64,000 nucleotides of DNA, from the NCBI RefSeq assembly GCF_004151485.1, contig NZ_SBFF01000006.1:124001-188000 (forward strand), given 5' to 3'. Shown piece after piece: positions 9,953 to 19,162 of the stretch. Made by a program: the position numbers and the translations under genes. The notes under the pieces were generated by a model, which ran no database searches, was not told the origin of the DNA, and saw only the letters and a list, made by a program, of their open reading frames with translations. Source of the stretch: Sphingosinicella sp. CPCC 101087 (GTDB taxonomy: Bacteria; Pseudomonadota; Alphaproteobacteria; Sphingomonadales; Sphingomonadaceae). Each line of letters opens with the position of its first letter. Within the stretch, counting starts at the first letter, position 1.

Positions 9953-10376
9953 CCTTTTCCATCCATCTGTCTACCACCGGCTGATACGCTTCGGTGCGAG
10001 ATTCCGGCAGGCCGTCGGTGTTGATCCACGCCTTGTGCATGCTCTCGACGCCGAAATGTTGTCTCGGCCGGTAAGGCCGGGGGTCGTCGAACGAGCCGAC
10101 GGTCAGGTCCATATTCTCGCTGTCCGGATAAGCAAAGCCGAGCGAGGTGCCGCAGGTGCGGCAGAATGGCCGCTGCGCAATCGGCGAGGACGGATACCAG
10201 TCCGGTTCTTCTTCCCAGACAATATCTTCCTTCCTTACGCTCTTGAAGGGGACCGAAACTCCGCCGGTAGCGCGCTGACACATTCGGCAGTGGCACAGAT
10301 AGGCGTCGCTATCGGCGACCGTCACCCGATAGCGAATGCGGCCGCAGGCGCAGCCGCCGGAAACCTGCTTGACCAC
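9933..10376 (-). CDS. GFA family (CENP-V/GFA domain) protein
   Basis: A 147-residue member of the glutathione-dependent formaldehyde-activating enzyme fold. Three cysteine clusters that bind two zinc ions are visible: GGCACGRIRY, CHCRMCQRATGG and FCRTCGTSLGF. The start chosen is GTG at 10376 because GAGGAGGAGA lies just upstream and the domain begins at once (VKQVSGGCACG); a longer frame to 10472 would add an unconserved tail. Most family members do not have proven formaldehyde activity, so the role is uncertain. It overlaps the hydrolase gene downstream. Confidence 0.85.
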   Translation of the reverse strand: MVKQVSGGCACGRIRYRVTVADSDAYLCHCRMCQRATGGVSVPFKSVRKEDIVWEEEPDWYPSSPIAQRPFCRTCGTSLGFAYPDSENMDLTVGSFDDPRPYRPRQHFGVESMHKAWINTDGLPESRTEAYQPVVDRWMEKVGKLPD

Positions 10377-10546
10377 GGGCTCTCCTCCTCGTTGGCGCGT
10401 CTCACCCCCGAGAACGTCGCCCGACGCGGCCGGTGCCATGCCCTTCGGCACACCTCGCCTCATCGCTCCCACCAGGCGAAGGCGCGCCAGGACCCGCGCA
10501 TCCGGAGCGCGAACGGATTTCCGCCCCTAGGGCATCGTCTCGAGGA

Positions 10547-11008
10547 TCAGAGTGAGCGCTCCAGGCGGCTCAACAGGCTTCGCGCTGGGCTGCCCGACCG
10601 GACGGCGCCGAAGGTCCCTTCGTCGAGCCGGCCCACCCGCTCGTACAGTTCCTCGGTGGCGCGGATGAGGTCGGCCGCTGCCGCGGGCAAGCGCGGCAGG
10701 AGCTGCTCGTCGGTCTGGGGCGGCGGACCGAGACGCCGGTCGGCTTCGCCGGCCTGGGCGCGGCTCAGTTCGCCGGCCGCCACTGCTCGCTGGGTCAGAA
10801 GCCAAGCGATGATGTGCATGAGCCGGGTGGTGACCTTCAGCGACTCGCAGGAAAAACCGACCCGGTCGACCGGTGCCAGCGTCAAACGGTCGTCCCGGGC
10901 CGCGCGGTCGAAATAGGACCGCGCCTCGTCAGCGAGCAGCATCGCCTCGATGTAGAGCGAATCGACCAGCTTGGGAGTCAGCTCCGCGCGGAGGTCGGGG
11001 TCGGGCAT
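10547..11008 (-). CDS. RcdA-like (DUF1465) protein
   Basis: A 153-residue alphaproteobacterial protein of the DUF1465 family, which includes Caulobacter RcdA, an adaptor that helps ClpXP degrade the cell-cycle regulator CtrA. Recognisable parts are LVDSLYIEAMLLADEARSYF, the SCESLKVTTRLMHIIAWLL helix and the C-terminal ATEELYERVGRLDE. All-helical content fits the three-helix-bundle fold. The ATG at 11008 is preferred because the family homology starts there; an earlier in-frame ATG at 11053 adds 15 residues. Function here is inferred from the family only. Confidence 0.8.
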   Translation of the reverse strand: MPDPDLRAELTPKLVDSLYIEAMLLADEARSYFDRAARDDRLTLAPVDRVGFSCESLKVTTRLMHIIAWLLTQRAVAAGELSRAQAGEADRRLGPPPQTDEQLLPRLPAAAADLIRATEELYERVGRLDEGTFGAVRSGSPARSLLSRLERSL

Positions 11009-11185
11009 GCCCCAACCTGCCACAGCCGGCGGCGATCGGAAACGCAAAAGCAACGGCGGCGGGCTTTGCGCGCAAGGCGTCCCCTTACGGGGCGGTCGCT
11101 TCGGTGAGGCCTGCCAGCGGCCTGGCCCGCTGCGGTCGAACGCCCCGGCCGGGCGTCGAAACGCGCCGGCCGGGGCTCGGGGAAG

Positions 11186-11740
11186 TCAGCCGCGGACGCT
11201 GAAGCGGCTCAGCGCCTGTTCCGCAGGCGCCCAGCCTGGGCGCAGTTCCTGCGCGCGCCGGTAATCGTGATACGCTTGGGCATCCCGACCTGCGAGCTCA
11301 TGGGCGACGGCGCGTCCATAATAGCCGACCCATGGACGCTGCGGCCCGCCATTCAGGCCTTCCTCGATGAGCGCCATGGAGGGGCCGATATCCGCTCCAC
11401 CGGCCAGCATCGTGATTCCCTTGTTGATCAGAGCGTCCGGTTGATCGGGATCCATCGCGAGCGCGGCGTCGAAATCGGCAAGCGCGCCGCTCGTATCCTC
11501 CAATCTGAAGCGGATGACGCCGCGATTGATATGTGTCGCCATCCGGTCGTGCGTGCTGAGCTCGGCATTCAGTGCCGCGGCGCAGGCCGGAAGGGCGTCC
11601 GGGCGTCGGAGATCAGAGTCGGCGGCGCGAAAGCAGGTGAGCGCATCCGAATTTGCGCCGATGATCGTCACGCTCTGGGCCTGAGCGCCCGCGGCGACAA
11701 GGAAAGACGAGCCGAGGATCAAGAGTGTCCGCACAATCAT
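11186..11740 (-). CDS. Secreted TPR-repeat protein
   Basis: A 184-residue protein with a signal peptide (MIVRTLLILGSSFLVAAGAQAQ). Three or so tetratricopeptide units follow, seen as INRGVIRFRLEDTSGALADFDAAL, DPDQPDALINKGITML and GYYGRAVAHELAGRDAQAYHDYRRA. Such proteins act as periplasmic scaffolds; no partner is indicated by the neighbours. The start is placed at 11740 because GGAGG lies six bases before that ATG; two earlier in-frame starts would place the signal peptide inside the protein. Two cysteines near residues 45 and 60 may pair. Confidence 0.75.
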   Translation of the reverse strand: MIVRTLLILGSSFLVAAGAQAQSVTIIGANSDALTCFRAADSDLRRPDALPACAAALNAELSTHDRMATHINRGVIRFRLEDTSGALADFDAALAMDPDQPDALINKGITMLAGGADIGPSMALIEEGLNGGPQRPWVGYYGRAVAHELAGRDAQAYHDYRRAQELRPGWAPAEQALSRFSVRG

Positions 11741-11998
11741 GTCGACCTCCATCGGGACGGAAATGCCACCTGCGCACCATACGCCTTTGACCGTCCTGCT
11801 GCGGACCTTTTCGACAGACGGCACGTATCAGTCTGCGAACGGCCTGATTTCTGCGGGCGAACGTCGGCTGCGGTCCTGATGGATGCGGACTGCATGCCGT
11901 TGCGGCCGACCTTTCCTCGTCCGCGCTTCCAGTTCGCATGCCGGATACCGCCTTCCTTCGCGGGAGGCGCTGCGGAATGATTTGGTAAGGGCTCGGCT

Positions 11999-12232
11999 TC
12001 AGGCGATGATGTCCGGAACCGTCATGTCCTCGAGGATCGCGATCTCATCCTTGAGCCGGAGCTTGCGTTTTTTCAGGCGCGCGAGTTGAAGCTGGTCGGG
12101 CGCGGCCATGCTTCGAAGCGCGTCGATCGCAACGTCGAGGTCCCTATGCTCCATCCGAAGGACCGCGAGTCGCGAAGCGGGATCCTGACCGGCCGAGTCA
12201 TTCCTCTCCATGGGGTTGCTCTCGCTCCTCAT
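11999..12232 (-). CDS. DUF465 / YdcH family protein
   Basis: A 77-residue (or 70, if the inner ATG at 12211 is used) coiled-coil protein of the YdcH/DUF465 family. The family signature is the paired helices RLAVLRMEHRDLDVAIDAL and LQLARLKKRKLRLKDEIAIL. The function is unknown; members are tiny, abundant and highly charged. A second, shorter paralogue is encoded 134 bp away in the opposite direction. Confidence 0.8.
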   Translation of the reverse strand: MRSESNPMERNDSAGQDPASRLAVLRMEHRDLDVAIDALRSMAAPDQLQLARLKKRKLRLKDEIAILEDMTVPDIIA

Positions 12233-12366
12233 CTGGTGATGAATGATGCAATTGATAGACCGTCAACCGCTTGTCGTACATATTGGTTGGGTTGTCGGAA
12301 CCGAGGAGACAAGCGGCCGACAGCAGCGTTTAGATACCGGTTGATTAGGCGAAGAAGGAGAAGGGT

Positions 12367-12522
12367 ATGCATCAGGCGCACGTGTCGGCTCTTGAGGCCA
12401 AGCATGCGGGACTCGAAGCCCGGATCAACGAAGAAACTCAGCGCCCAATGCCCGACATGGCGACGCTCAATCGTCTCAAGAAACAGAAGCTGAAGTTGAA
12501 AGAGGAGATTGCCGGCCTCTAG
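12367..12522 (+). CDS. Small DUF465 / YdcH family protein
   Basis: A 51-residue protein with the same two-helix plan as its divergent neighbour: VSALEAKHAGLEARINEE, then MATLNRLKKQKLKLKEEIAGL. The LKKQKLKLKEEI segment is the diagnostic DUF465 C-terminus. A strong ribosome-binding site (AAGGAGAAGGGT) precedes the ATG. It is easily missed because of its length. A terminator hairpin follows at 12572. Confidence 0.85.
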   Translation: MHQAHVSALEAKHAGLEARINEETQRPMPDMATLNRLKKQKLKLKEEIAGL

Positions 12523-12571
12523 GCCGCACGCGCCCGGTCGGGCGCCAGGTCGGGATCGCAAGAGTCCGACG

Positions 12572-12600
12572 GGAGAGCCGCCCTTATAGAGAGCGGCTCT
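12572..12600. terminator. Terminator hairpin between convergent YdcH and dksA genes
   Basis: A nine-base inverted repeat, GAGAGCCGC ... GCGGCTCTC, lies between two convergent genes. It is followed on the plus strand by CTCTCGTT, a weak T-run, and may serve both directions. Confidence 0.5.
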
Positions 12601-12623
12601 CTCTCGTTCACAGGCCAGGGATC

Positions 12624-13061
12624 CTAGTCGTCGCGGGAAATCCGCTCGTTGCGCTCGTGCCGCTCCTGCGCTTCGACCGTCATCGTTGCAATGGGTCGGG
12701 CTTCGAGCCGAGCCAGCGAAATCGGCTCACCGCTGACTTCGCAGAAGCCATATTCACCGGTCTCGATCCGCCGCAGCGCCGCATCGATCTTCGCAATCAG
12801 CTTGCGTTGGCGGTCGCGGGTTCGAAGATGGATTCCCCAATCTGTTTCGGTTGATGCCCGGTCCGTGAGATCGGCTTCCTGAAGCGGTCCGTTGGCGAGC
12901 GCCGCCATCGTCTCACGGGATTCCTTGAGAATCTCGTCCTTCCAGCCGAGGAGCTTGGCCCTGAAATAAGCCAGCTGCTCGTTGTTCATGAACTCTTCGT
13001 TGGCGCTGGGCCGATAGCCCTCGAATTGCGGATTCAACGCGTCACTGTGAGCCGTTGCCAT
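12624..13061 (-). CDS. dksA: DksA/TraR-family RNA polymerase-binding factor
   Basis: A 145-residue DksA homologue, which enters the RNA polymerase secondary channel and works with ppGpp to tune transcription. The coiled-coil part carries the acidic tip region LTDRASTETDWGIHLRTRDR, and the C-terminal globule reads GEYGFCEVSGEPISLARLEARP. Only one of the four usual zinc cysteines is left in that globule, a pattern I associate with alphaproteobacterial DksA. The ATG at 13061 follows GGAGGGGT. The gene is a single unit facing the YdcH gene. Confidence 0.88.
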   Translation of the reverse strand: MATAHSDALNPQFEGYRPSANEEFMNNEQLAYFRAKLLGWKDEILKESRETMAALANGPLQEADLTDRASTETDWGIHLRTRDRQRKLIAKIDAALRRIETGEYGFCEVSGEPISLARLEARPIATMTVEAQERHERNERISRDD

Positions 13062-13541
13062 ACCCCTCCACTCCTCATCTCCCGGAAAAAACCAGGCGAA
13101 CGGGGGCGGAAGCGTCCTGTCCCGAAATCTTTAGCCTCCCGCCCCAGTGGGCCTATAACGGCGGGCGGCGTCAAGCACAAGTCACTCAAACAGAGCGAAA
13201 ATCCGCCCCGACTCCAGAGGGATGCGCAGCCGACCGGAGCGGCCGCCTCGCCGCTTCCCCATCGAGTGACGACTCGGGCGAATCGCGTGCGCCGGTCCCG
13301 GATATTTACCACGGCCCCTTCAAATCCCCGGGCCTGCATCATTCACTCTCCCCGCAACCCTGTTCTGTAATGGGACGGAAGGCGCGTCGGAGGCCGTGAA
13401 TCGGGGGTTTAGGCGGTCCAAAACGGTTAACGCCCTTGCGCCTAAACCGATCGTTTGCATCTGCTCCCTACACCAAACCGGCTGACGGATACTGGTTCGG
13501 AACCAGATCCATCTTCAGCCGGAAAAGAACGGGGTGCTGGT
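13062..13541. other. Intergenic region with a 10-bp inverted repeat upstream of the PEP-CTERM-like gene
   Basis: About 480 bases lie between divergent dksA and the repeat-rich surface protein. The arms GGTTTAGGCG (13406-13415) and CGCCTAAACC (13439-13448) form an inverted repeat with a 23-base spacer, about 95 bp before the surface-protein start. It could be an operator or a leader stem. Open frames in this region have no conserved features. Confidence 0.4.
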
Positions 13542-14420
13542 ATGTCGGTAAGGATGGCTTTGGCGAAACTTTGCGCCTGCACTTGCGGAGGCGCGATCAT
13601 CGGCGGAGGCGCCGTTCACGTGGCGGAAAACCCGCCACCCCGGCCTGCCGTCATCAGCCAGGCGAAGGCCAAGGTGCGCCCCGCCCAGCGTGCATCGGCA
13701 CAGCGGGTCGTGCGCCGTACCGTGCGCCGCGTCGCCTGCCCGGCGCCGACGCCCGCCGTCACAACCCGTACGATCGTCCCCCCGATGTTCGTGCCCCCAC
13801 CCCCGCCGCCTCCGGTGGCGGTGGCAAGCAGTGGCGGTGGCGGCGTGCCGGTCGTCATCGGCGGCAGCAGCGGGGGCTTCGGATTCGGCGGCGGCTTCTT
13901 TAGCGGCGGCTTCTTCGGCGGCAGCTCGAGCGGCGGCAACACGACGATCACGGTGTCGACGTCGGCCGGCTCCACCTCGACGTCCACCGGCGGCGTTTCC
14001 ACGTCGACCGGCGGCAGCTCGACTTCCACCGGGGGAAGCTCCACCTCGACCGGCGGCAGCTCGACCTCCACCGGCGGCAGCTCCACGTCGACGTCGACGG
14101 GCGGAAGCTCGACATCTACAGGCGGCAGTTCGACCTCCACGTCGACCGGCGGCAGCTCCACCTCGACCTCGACAGGCGGCAGCTCGACCTCCACGTCCAG
14201 CAGCAGCTTCGGCGGGACGAGCACCTCGACTTCCTCGAGCACGAGCACGAGCTCGAGTACGAGCACCAGTTCGAGTACGAGTTCCTCGACTTCGAGCGGT
14301 GGGTCAACTTCGAGCTCGACTGGCGGCGTTCCGGTCCCCGCTCCGCCCATGATCCTGCTGTTCGGCGCGGCCGCCGCAGCCCTGGTCGCACGCCGGCGGC
14401 TCGCTCGCCGACCCGCCTGA
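13542..14420 (+). CDS. Ser/Thr-Gly repeat protein with PEP-CTERM-like anchor
   Basis: A 292-residue exported protein. After a short N-terminus rich in cysteine (LCACTCGGAIIGGG) come a basic linker, a proline run, a Gly/Ser patch and a long array of STSTGG-type repeats (about residues 140-260). The C-terminus, VPVPAPPMILLFGAAAAAL followed by RRRLARRPA, matches the plan of PEP-CTERM sorting tails: a Pro motif, a hydrophobic helix and an Arg cluster. Such proteins are thought to be handed to the surface by exosortase. The dense Ser/Thr content suggests O-glycosylation. The start is placed at 13542, where a conserved hydrophobic segment begins. Confidence 0.65.
   Translation: MSVRMALAKLCACTCGGAIIGGGAVHVAENPPPRPAVISQAKAKVRPAQRASAQRVVRRTVRRVACPAPTPAVTTRTIVPPMFVPPPPPPPVAVASSGGGGVPVVIGGSSGGFGFGGGFFSGGFFGGSSSGGNTTITVSTSAGSTSTSTGGVSTSTGGSSTSTGGSSTSTGGSSTSTGGSSTSTSTGGSSTSTGGSSTSTSTGGSSTSTSTGGSSTSTSSSSFGGTSTSTSSSTSTSSSTSTSSSTSSSTSSGGSTSSSTGGVPVPAPPMILLFGAAAAALVARRRLARRPA
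13960..14325 (+). repeat. Tandem STSTGG-coding repeats
   Basis: Imperfect tandem units of 18-30 bases such as GGCGGCAGCTCGACCTCCAC encode (S/T)n-GG repeats. Late units lose the glycines and become a Ser/Thr run. Unit number probably varies between strains through slippage. Confidence 0.8.
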
Positions 14421-14445
14421 GCGCCCGCCGCGAGGATCGACGGCA

Positions 14446-14477
14446 AGGCCCCGCCCAACCCAAAAACGGCGGGGCCT
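14446..14477. terminator. Bidirectional terminator-like hairpin
   Basis: A perfect 10-bp inverted repeat, AGGCCCCGCC ... GGCGGGGCCT with a 12-base loop, lies between two convergent genes. It lacks a strong T-run, so it may act as a weak terminator or an mRNA 3' stabiliser. Confidence 0.5.
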
Positions 14478-14494
14478 CGACCACCGGCCCTGAA

Positions 14495-14968
14495 CTACTG
14501 CGCCTGTAGGATCCGCTCGATCTCCTCGACCGGCATGTTGGTGAGGTCCTTCGGCACTTCGGCGGCGAGCCTCTTCTCTACCTCTTTGTGGTAGTGCTTG
14601 CGCAGCTCGCCGAGCGTCTTGGGCGGCGCCACCACGACGAGCGACTCGAAATCGTTACGCAGCGCTCGCTCCTTCAGCAGCTCGGCTGCCTCGGCGGCGA
14701 AGCGGTCTTCCTCGAGCTGGTGGAAATCGGTCTCGGAATAAGCGCTGCGATGGTTCGCTCCGGGCGAGCCCAGGCCGGCGCGCGGCGAACCTGCGCTGGC
14801 GAAGGCCCGGCCCGGCTGGTCGGTCCCCTGCTCATGATCCTTCGGATTGTCGTCGACTCGCTTGCGCTCCACCTCCAGGTTCGGAAACTCGCCGTCCCCT
14901 TCGTTGCGGAAGAACAGCATCTTCCTACCGTCGGCGACGAGAACGCAGCTATTGTGCGGTACCCGCAT
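14495..14968 (-). CDS. Host attachment family protein
   Basis: A 157-residue protein of the 'host attachment' family, named after an Agrobacterium attachment gene; the molecular role is not established. The family pattern is seen: N-terminal VLVADGRKMLFFRNEGDGEFPNL, a charged middle, FHQLEEDRFAAEAAELLKERA, then LVVVAPPKTLGELRKHYHKEV and the C-terminal PVEEIERIL. The fold resembles release factor eRF1 domain 1 and baeRF-type proteins. The start at 14968 is backed by AAGGAGGAACGA upstream. It faces the PEP-CTERM-like gene. Confidence 0.85.
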   Translation of the reverse strand: MRVPHNSCVLVADGRKMLFFRNEGDGEFPNLEVERKRVDDNPKDHEQGTDQPGRAFASAGSPRAGLGSPGANHRSAYSETDFHQLEEDRFAAEAAELLKERALRNDFESLVVVAPPKTLGELRKHYHKEVEKRLAAEVPKDLTNMPVEEIERILQAQ

Positions 14969-15070
14969 TCGTTCCTCCTTCTCTGTCGACCGGTCAACGC
15001 GGCAGCGGAACGGATGTTGCCGGCTTCGGCTTGCCTCGAAAAAGCCCACGGTCCATAGCCTCGCGGAACG

Positions 15071-15877
15071 ATGCGTATCCTGCTCACCAACGATGACGGC
15101 GTGAACGCGACCGGCCTCAAGGTGCTGGAGAAGATCGCCCGCAAATTCTCCGACGATATCTGGGTGGTCGCTCCGACCGAGGAGCAATCCGGCGCAGGGC
15201 ATTCGCTGACCCTCACCGTACCGCTGCGTTTGCGAAAACTGGGCGACCAACGCTTCTGCGTCACCGGAACGCCCACCGATTCCGTGATGATGGCGATCTC
15301 CTGGATCATGAAGGAATCGCCGCCGGACCTCATCCTGTCGGGCGTCAACCGCGGCGCCAATCTCGGCGAGGACGTCACCTATTCCGGCACCGTCTCCGCG
15401 GCGATGGAAGGCGCGCTTGCGGGGATCCCCTCGATCGCGTTGAGCCAGAGCTTTGCGCGGGAGGGCCAGGGCGACACCGTCGACGACGCCCCGGCGCGAC
15501 TACCGGGCGAAGGCGCGGCCCCCTTCGCCGCCGCCGAAGCCTGGGCGGACGAGGTGCTGCGCCCGCTGATAGGCGAGCCGATGCCGCCGCACAGCCTCGT
15601 CAACGTCAATTTCCCGGCAATTCGGCCGCAAGAGATTCGTGGCATCCGCGTGGTCCGCCAGGGTATTCGCGATTATGGCCGGCTGCGCATCGTCGAGCGG
15701 AAGGACCCGCGCGGCTACGCCTATTTCTGGTTCGGACTGCGACCGGTGATGCATACGCCCGGGCACACCACGGATCTCGAGGCGATCGCCGACGGCTATG
15801 TCTCGGTCACGCCTCTGCACCTCGACCTCACCCATGAACGCTCGCTCGGCGAGCTGGCCGCACGCTACCAGCCGTGA
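15071..15877 (+). CDS. surE: 5'/3'-nucleotidase SurE
   Basis: A 268-residue metal-dependent nucleoside 5'/3'-monophosphatase, a stationary-phase survival protein. The metal site is clear: MRILLTNDDGVNATGL at the N-terminus, then VAPTEEQSGAGHSLT and LSGVNRGANLGEDVTYSGTV. The C-terminal part GIRVVRQGIRDYG is also typical. The stop codon overlaps the GTG start of the channel gene (GTGA), so both are likely translated from one mRNA. Confidence 0.95.
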   Translation: MRILLTNDDGVNATGLKVLEKIARKFSDDIWVVAPTEEQSGAGHSLTLTVPLRLRKLGDQRFCVTGTPTDSVMMAISWIMKESPPDLILSGVNRGANLGEDVTYSGTVSAAMEGALAGIPSIALSQSFAREGQGDTVDDAPARLPGEGAAPFAAAEAWADEVLRPLIGEPMPPHSLVNVNFPAIRPQEIRGIRVVRQGIRDYGRLRIVERKDPRGYAYFWFGLRPVMHTPGHTTDLEAIADGYVSVTPLHLDLTHERSLGELAARYQP

Positions 15878-16959
15878 AACCCCGCCCCATGGGCCCCGAC
15901 ATGCTCACGTTGCGGCGGAAGCCCCGGACTTCGGCCTGGATCCAGCTGGGCTGGCGGGTCGGCCTCGTGATCGGCCTCCTCGTCTTCGTGATCGCGGTAC
16001 ACTGGCTGGAGCGAGACGGTCTGCGCGACAATCTCGACGGCCACGTCTCATTCAGCGACGTCATCTACTTCACGATGGTCAGCGTCACGACCACCGGCTA
16101 CGGCGACGTCGTCCCGATCACCGCCGGCACACGTATCTTCGACGCGCTCGTGGTGACACCGATCCGCATCTTCTTCATTCTGATCTTCCTCGGCACGGCC
16201 TATCAGTTCGTGCTGCGGCGAACCTGGGACAGATGGCTCATGGCACGAATCCAGAATCGACTGCGCGACCATGTCGTCGTCGCCGGCTACGGCACCAGCG
16301 GGTCCGAGGCGGTGAGCGAGCTTATCGCGCGCGGGACCGACCCGTCGTGCATCGTCGTCATCGATCCCGATGCCGAGGCGCTGGAATCGGCCGAATCCCT
16401 GGGGTGCGCGGTGATGCAGGCCGATGCGACTCGGGACAAGACGCTGGAGGCCGTGAGGATCGTCGAGGCTCGGGTGCTGATGATCTCGGCCGGCCGCGAC
16501 GACACCTCAATCCTGATCTGTCTCACCGCGCGGCACCTCGCGCCGAATTTGCGGATCAGCGTTGCGGTGCGTGCCGAAGACAATGAGCTGCTCGCTCGCC
16601 AGGCCGGGGCTACGACGGTGATCAATCCGGTCAGCTTTACCGGACTGCTGCTCGCCGGATCGGCCCACGGACCCAATATTTCGGATTATATTGCCGACCT
16701 CGCCTCGACCCACGGCCGTGTCAGACTGTCGGAGCGCGAGGCCCGGCCCGAGGAGCTGGGCAAGCCTCTCGCCTCAATCGCCACGGGCATGGGGGTGCGC
16801 GTCTATCGAGATGGGCAACCGATTGGCTTTTGGGAGCGCGAGTGTGAGACGCTGAAGGCCGGAGACCGCATCATCGAGATCGTTCCCAGCTTGCCGCGCG
16901 AGGCGGACCTGCCGACAGCAGCCGGCCACGCCAACTTCACCGCTCCATCACGGGACTGA
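15874..16959 (+). CDS. Potassium channel with RCK/TrkA-N domain
   Basis: A 361-residue inner-membrane K+ channel. Two transmembrane helices (IQLGWRVGLVIGLLVFVIAV and IRIFFILIFLGTAYQFV) flank a pore helix and the selectivity filter TTGYGD. The cytoplasmic part is a Rossmann-type RCK domain starting HVVVAGYGTSGSEAVSELI, followed by an RCK-C segment that ends in GDRIIEIVPS. Two such subunits' gating rings would sense ligand and open the pore. Translation probably starts at the GTG overlapping the surE stop; ATGs at 15889 and 15901 are alternatives. Confidence 0.9.
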   Translation: MKPRPMGPDMLTLRRKPRTSAWIQLGWRVGLVIGLLVFVIAVHWLERDGLRDNLDGHVSFSDVIYFTMVSVTTTGYGDVVPITAGTRIFDALVVTPIRIFFILIFLGTAYQFVLRRTWDRWLMARIQNRLRDHVVVAGYGTSGSEAVSELIARGTDPSCIVVIDPDAEALESAESLGCAVMQADATRDKTLEAVRIVEARVLMISAGRDDTSILICLTARHLAPNLRISVAVRAEDNELLARQAGATTVINPVSFTGLLLAGSAHGPNISDYIADLASTHGRVRLSEREARPEELGKPLASIATGMGVRVYRDGQPIGFWERECETLKAGDRIIEIVPSLPREADLPTAAGHANFTAPSRD

Positions 16960-16966
16960 AGGCGGC

Positions 16967-19162
16967 TCAATCCCCAGGCCGGTAGGTCCTCTCGACGTGA
17001 CCGGCGAGTTGCTCGGGATGGAAATAGACCTCGCGAAGATTGCCGGTGGCGTAGCGCTCCGCCTGGTCGTTGAAATGAGGCGAGGCGGGGTCGCCGTTCT
17101 CGCCGCCGGCCGTGACGGCGAGCGCCCGCACCTGGTCGCCAAACTCGACCACGGCGACGAAGCTGTTGCCGCTCGTGCCGTACCAGCGCCGGGTGCCGGG
17201 ATAGGGGCGAGCCCCGAACGAGGCGAGCGTACCCCAGCGCGCCGAGGGAAAACCGACGGGAATGCTTGGTGCCGAGTCTGAGAATGGCTGGACAATGGCG
17301 CCGGTTAGACGCTGGAACCGGTTGATCTCGCCCCAGGCCGTACGCCAACTGCCGAATTCGCGGTCGAGGCGGTCCGAAGCGGCGGCGAGTGCCGCCAGCT
17401 GTTCGTCCGCCGGCAATCGCGCCATCGCCTCATAGCTGGTCATTCCGGGACCCCAGACTCCGCCGGAGGCGCGCTCGAGCATCTCGGTCGCCCAGAATAT
17501 CGCAAGAGAGGTCTCGACCGAATCGACACCCCAGCGCTGCGGCCAGGCACGCAGCAGGGCGATCTGGTCGGCGAGCCGGCGCTTGAGCGCATTCGATTGC
17601 GGCGCCTCGTCCCACGCCCGCACAAGCGGCGGGATGAGCGTTTCGAAGGCGGGCAGCCACTCATTGAAGGCGGCGGCGCGCAAGGATTCGAGGGTGAAGC
17701 CGCGCGCTCCACCGAGCAGCTCGAGGGCGTGCAGCCCGCGCGGATTCTCGCCGAACATGTCCATGTAGCGAGGGAAGTCCTCGCGCCTCGGGCTGTTCGG
17801 CCCGGCCGCGCTAAAGGGCCAGTTGTTGGTGTTCTGAATCCAGCCGTTGTGCGGATTGAGCAGGCGCGGCGCCTCGTCGAGCGCATGCAGATCCCCCCAA
17901 TCGGTCGCCGGGTCGCTACCGTCGACGGGCGAGGTATAGTCGAAGCGATCATCGCGTCGCGGGATGAACTGCGGATGGAGATAGGCGATATTGCCTTCGG
18001 CATCGGCGAAGATGGTGTTGTTCGAGCTGTTCGCCTTCAGCTCCATCACCTCCATGAAGGACTGGAAGTCTCGCGCCTTGGTGCGAAGGAAGGACTGGCT
18101 GAGTGCCTCTACCGGGCGGTGCATCAAGGCGATGCTCACCCACCGCCCGCCCTCGCTCCGGACGATCGGACCGTGGTGGGTGCGATAGACCTCGAACCGC
18201 CGTTCGGCGATCGTGCCGTCGCCGGTGCGGTAGCGCACGGTAACGGGGGAAACCGTGACCGGACGCTCCTCGCTCCCGTAACGGTAGAAAAGCCGGTCGT
18301 CGCGGCGGACGATCGTTTCCAGAAATTCATCGACGACGTCGACGCCGCTCGACGTGTGCATCCAGCCCGCCCGGTCGTTGAAGCCTTGATAGATGAAGAA
18401 CTGGCCCCAGGTGGCCGCGCCATAGGCGTTCAGCCCCTCCTCGCTCGTCATCTGCAGCTCGGAGCGGAAGAAGAAGCTGGTATGCGGATTGATGAGCAGC
18501 AGGGCGTGGCCATCGCGCGTGTTCGCGGGTGCGATGGCGAAGCCGTTCGACCCCGACGGCTCGAGCTCCCTTGCGGGCGGAGCCGCGGACAGAGCGGCGC
18601 TGCGCCGGCCGACATCCCCGTAAAACGCCTCGAGCGCCGGTAGTGAGATCCGCTCGATGTCGCCGCCGATGCTGCCTTCCGTAAAGCTGAGCGCCATCCA
18701 CGGCTCGAACCGGTCGATCACGCGCGGTCGCACCTCGGGATGCCTGCGGAGATAGAAATTGAGCGCATCGGCCCACGCCGTCATCAGGCTCTGCAGCCAT
18801 TCGGGGCTGGCGGCATAGCGCGCTTGCAGGTCCTCCGGCTGGATGAACAGCTTCATCCTGAGATCCTGCCAGATCGCGCCCTCGCCCTCGGCCTCGGCGA
18901 GGCGTCCGAGCGCGACGAGATAGTTGGTCTCGATCCGGTTGAAGTCGTCCTCCGCCTGGGCATAGACCATTCCGAACACCGCGTCGGCGTCGGTCCGGCC
19001 GCGGACATGGGCAATGCCCCAATCGTCGCGCGTGATGGTGACCGCCTGGGCATGGCGCTGCCAGCGCGACACCTCGTCCGCATCGGCGTACGCCGCCGTC
19101 GCCGGAAGCCCCGTGAGCAGCAGAAGGAGAAGTAATGCGGGCAGCGTGGCGATCGTCTTCAT
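16967..19162 (-). CDS. Penicillin-amidase-family acylase (S45)
   Basis: A 731-residue periplasmic N-terminal-nucleophile hydrolase. It begins with a signal peptide ([16 protein letters not shown]), then the alpha chain with [20 protein letters not shown], a spacer, and the new N-terminal serine in GSNGFAIAP (Ser205), which becomes the nucleophile after self-cleavage. Later [12 protein letters not shown] and [17 protein letters not shown] fit the beta chain. Relatives cleave acyl-homoserine lactones, cyclic lipopeptides or beta-lactams, so the natural substrate is open. It converges with the channel gene, leaving seven bases between stops. Confidence 0.88.
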   Translation of the reverse strand: MKTIATLPALLLLLLLTGLPATAAYADADEVSRWQRHAQAVTITRDDWGIAHVRGRTDADAVFGMVYAQAEDDFNRIETNYLVALGRLAEAEGEGAIWQDLRMKLFIQPEDLQARYAASPEWLQSLMTAWADALNFYLRRHPEVRPRVIDRFEPWMALSFTEGSIGGDIERISLPALEAFYGDVGRRSAALSAAPPARELEPSGSNGFAIAPANTRDGHALLLINPHTSFFFRSELQMTSEEGLNAYGAATWGQFFIYQGFNDRAGWMHTSSGVDVVDEFLETIVRRDDRLFYRYGSEERPVTVSPVTVRYRTGDGTIAERRFEVYRTHHGPIVRSEGGRWVSIALMHRPVEALSQSFLRTKARDFQSFMEVMELKANSSNNTIFADAEGNIAYLHPQFIPRRDDRFDYTSPVDGSDPATDWGDLHALDEAPRLLNPHNGWIQNTNNWPFSAAGPNSPRREDFPRYMDMFGENPRGLHALELLGGARGFTLESLRAAAFNEWLPAFETLIPPLVRAWDEAPQSNALKRRLADQIALLRAWPQRWGVDSVETSLAIFWATEMLERASGGVWGPGMTSYEAMARLPADEQLAALAAASDRLDREFGSWRTAWGEINRFQRLTGAIVQPFSDSAPSIPVGFPSARWGTLASFGARPYPGTRRWYGTSGNSFVAVVEFGDQVRALAVTAGGENGDPASPHFNDQAERYATGNLREVYFHPEQLAGHVERTYRPGD

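Noticed and set aside
13960-14325. Regular repeats that could suggest a CRISPR array
   Set aside because: The repeats are contiguous, without unique spacers, and lie in a coding frame (STSTGG).
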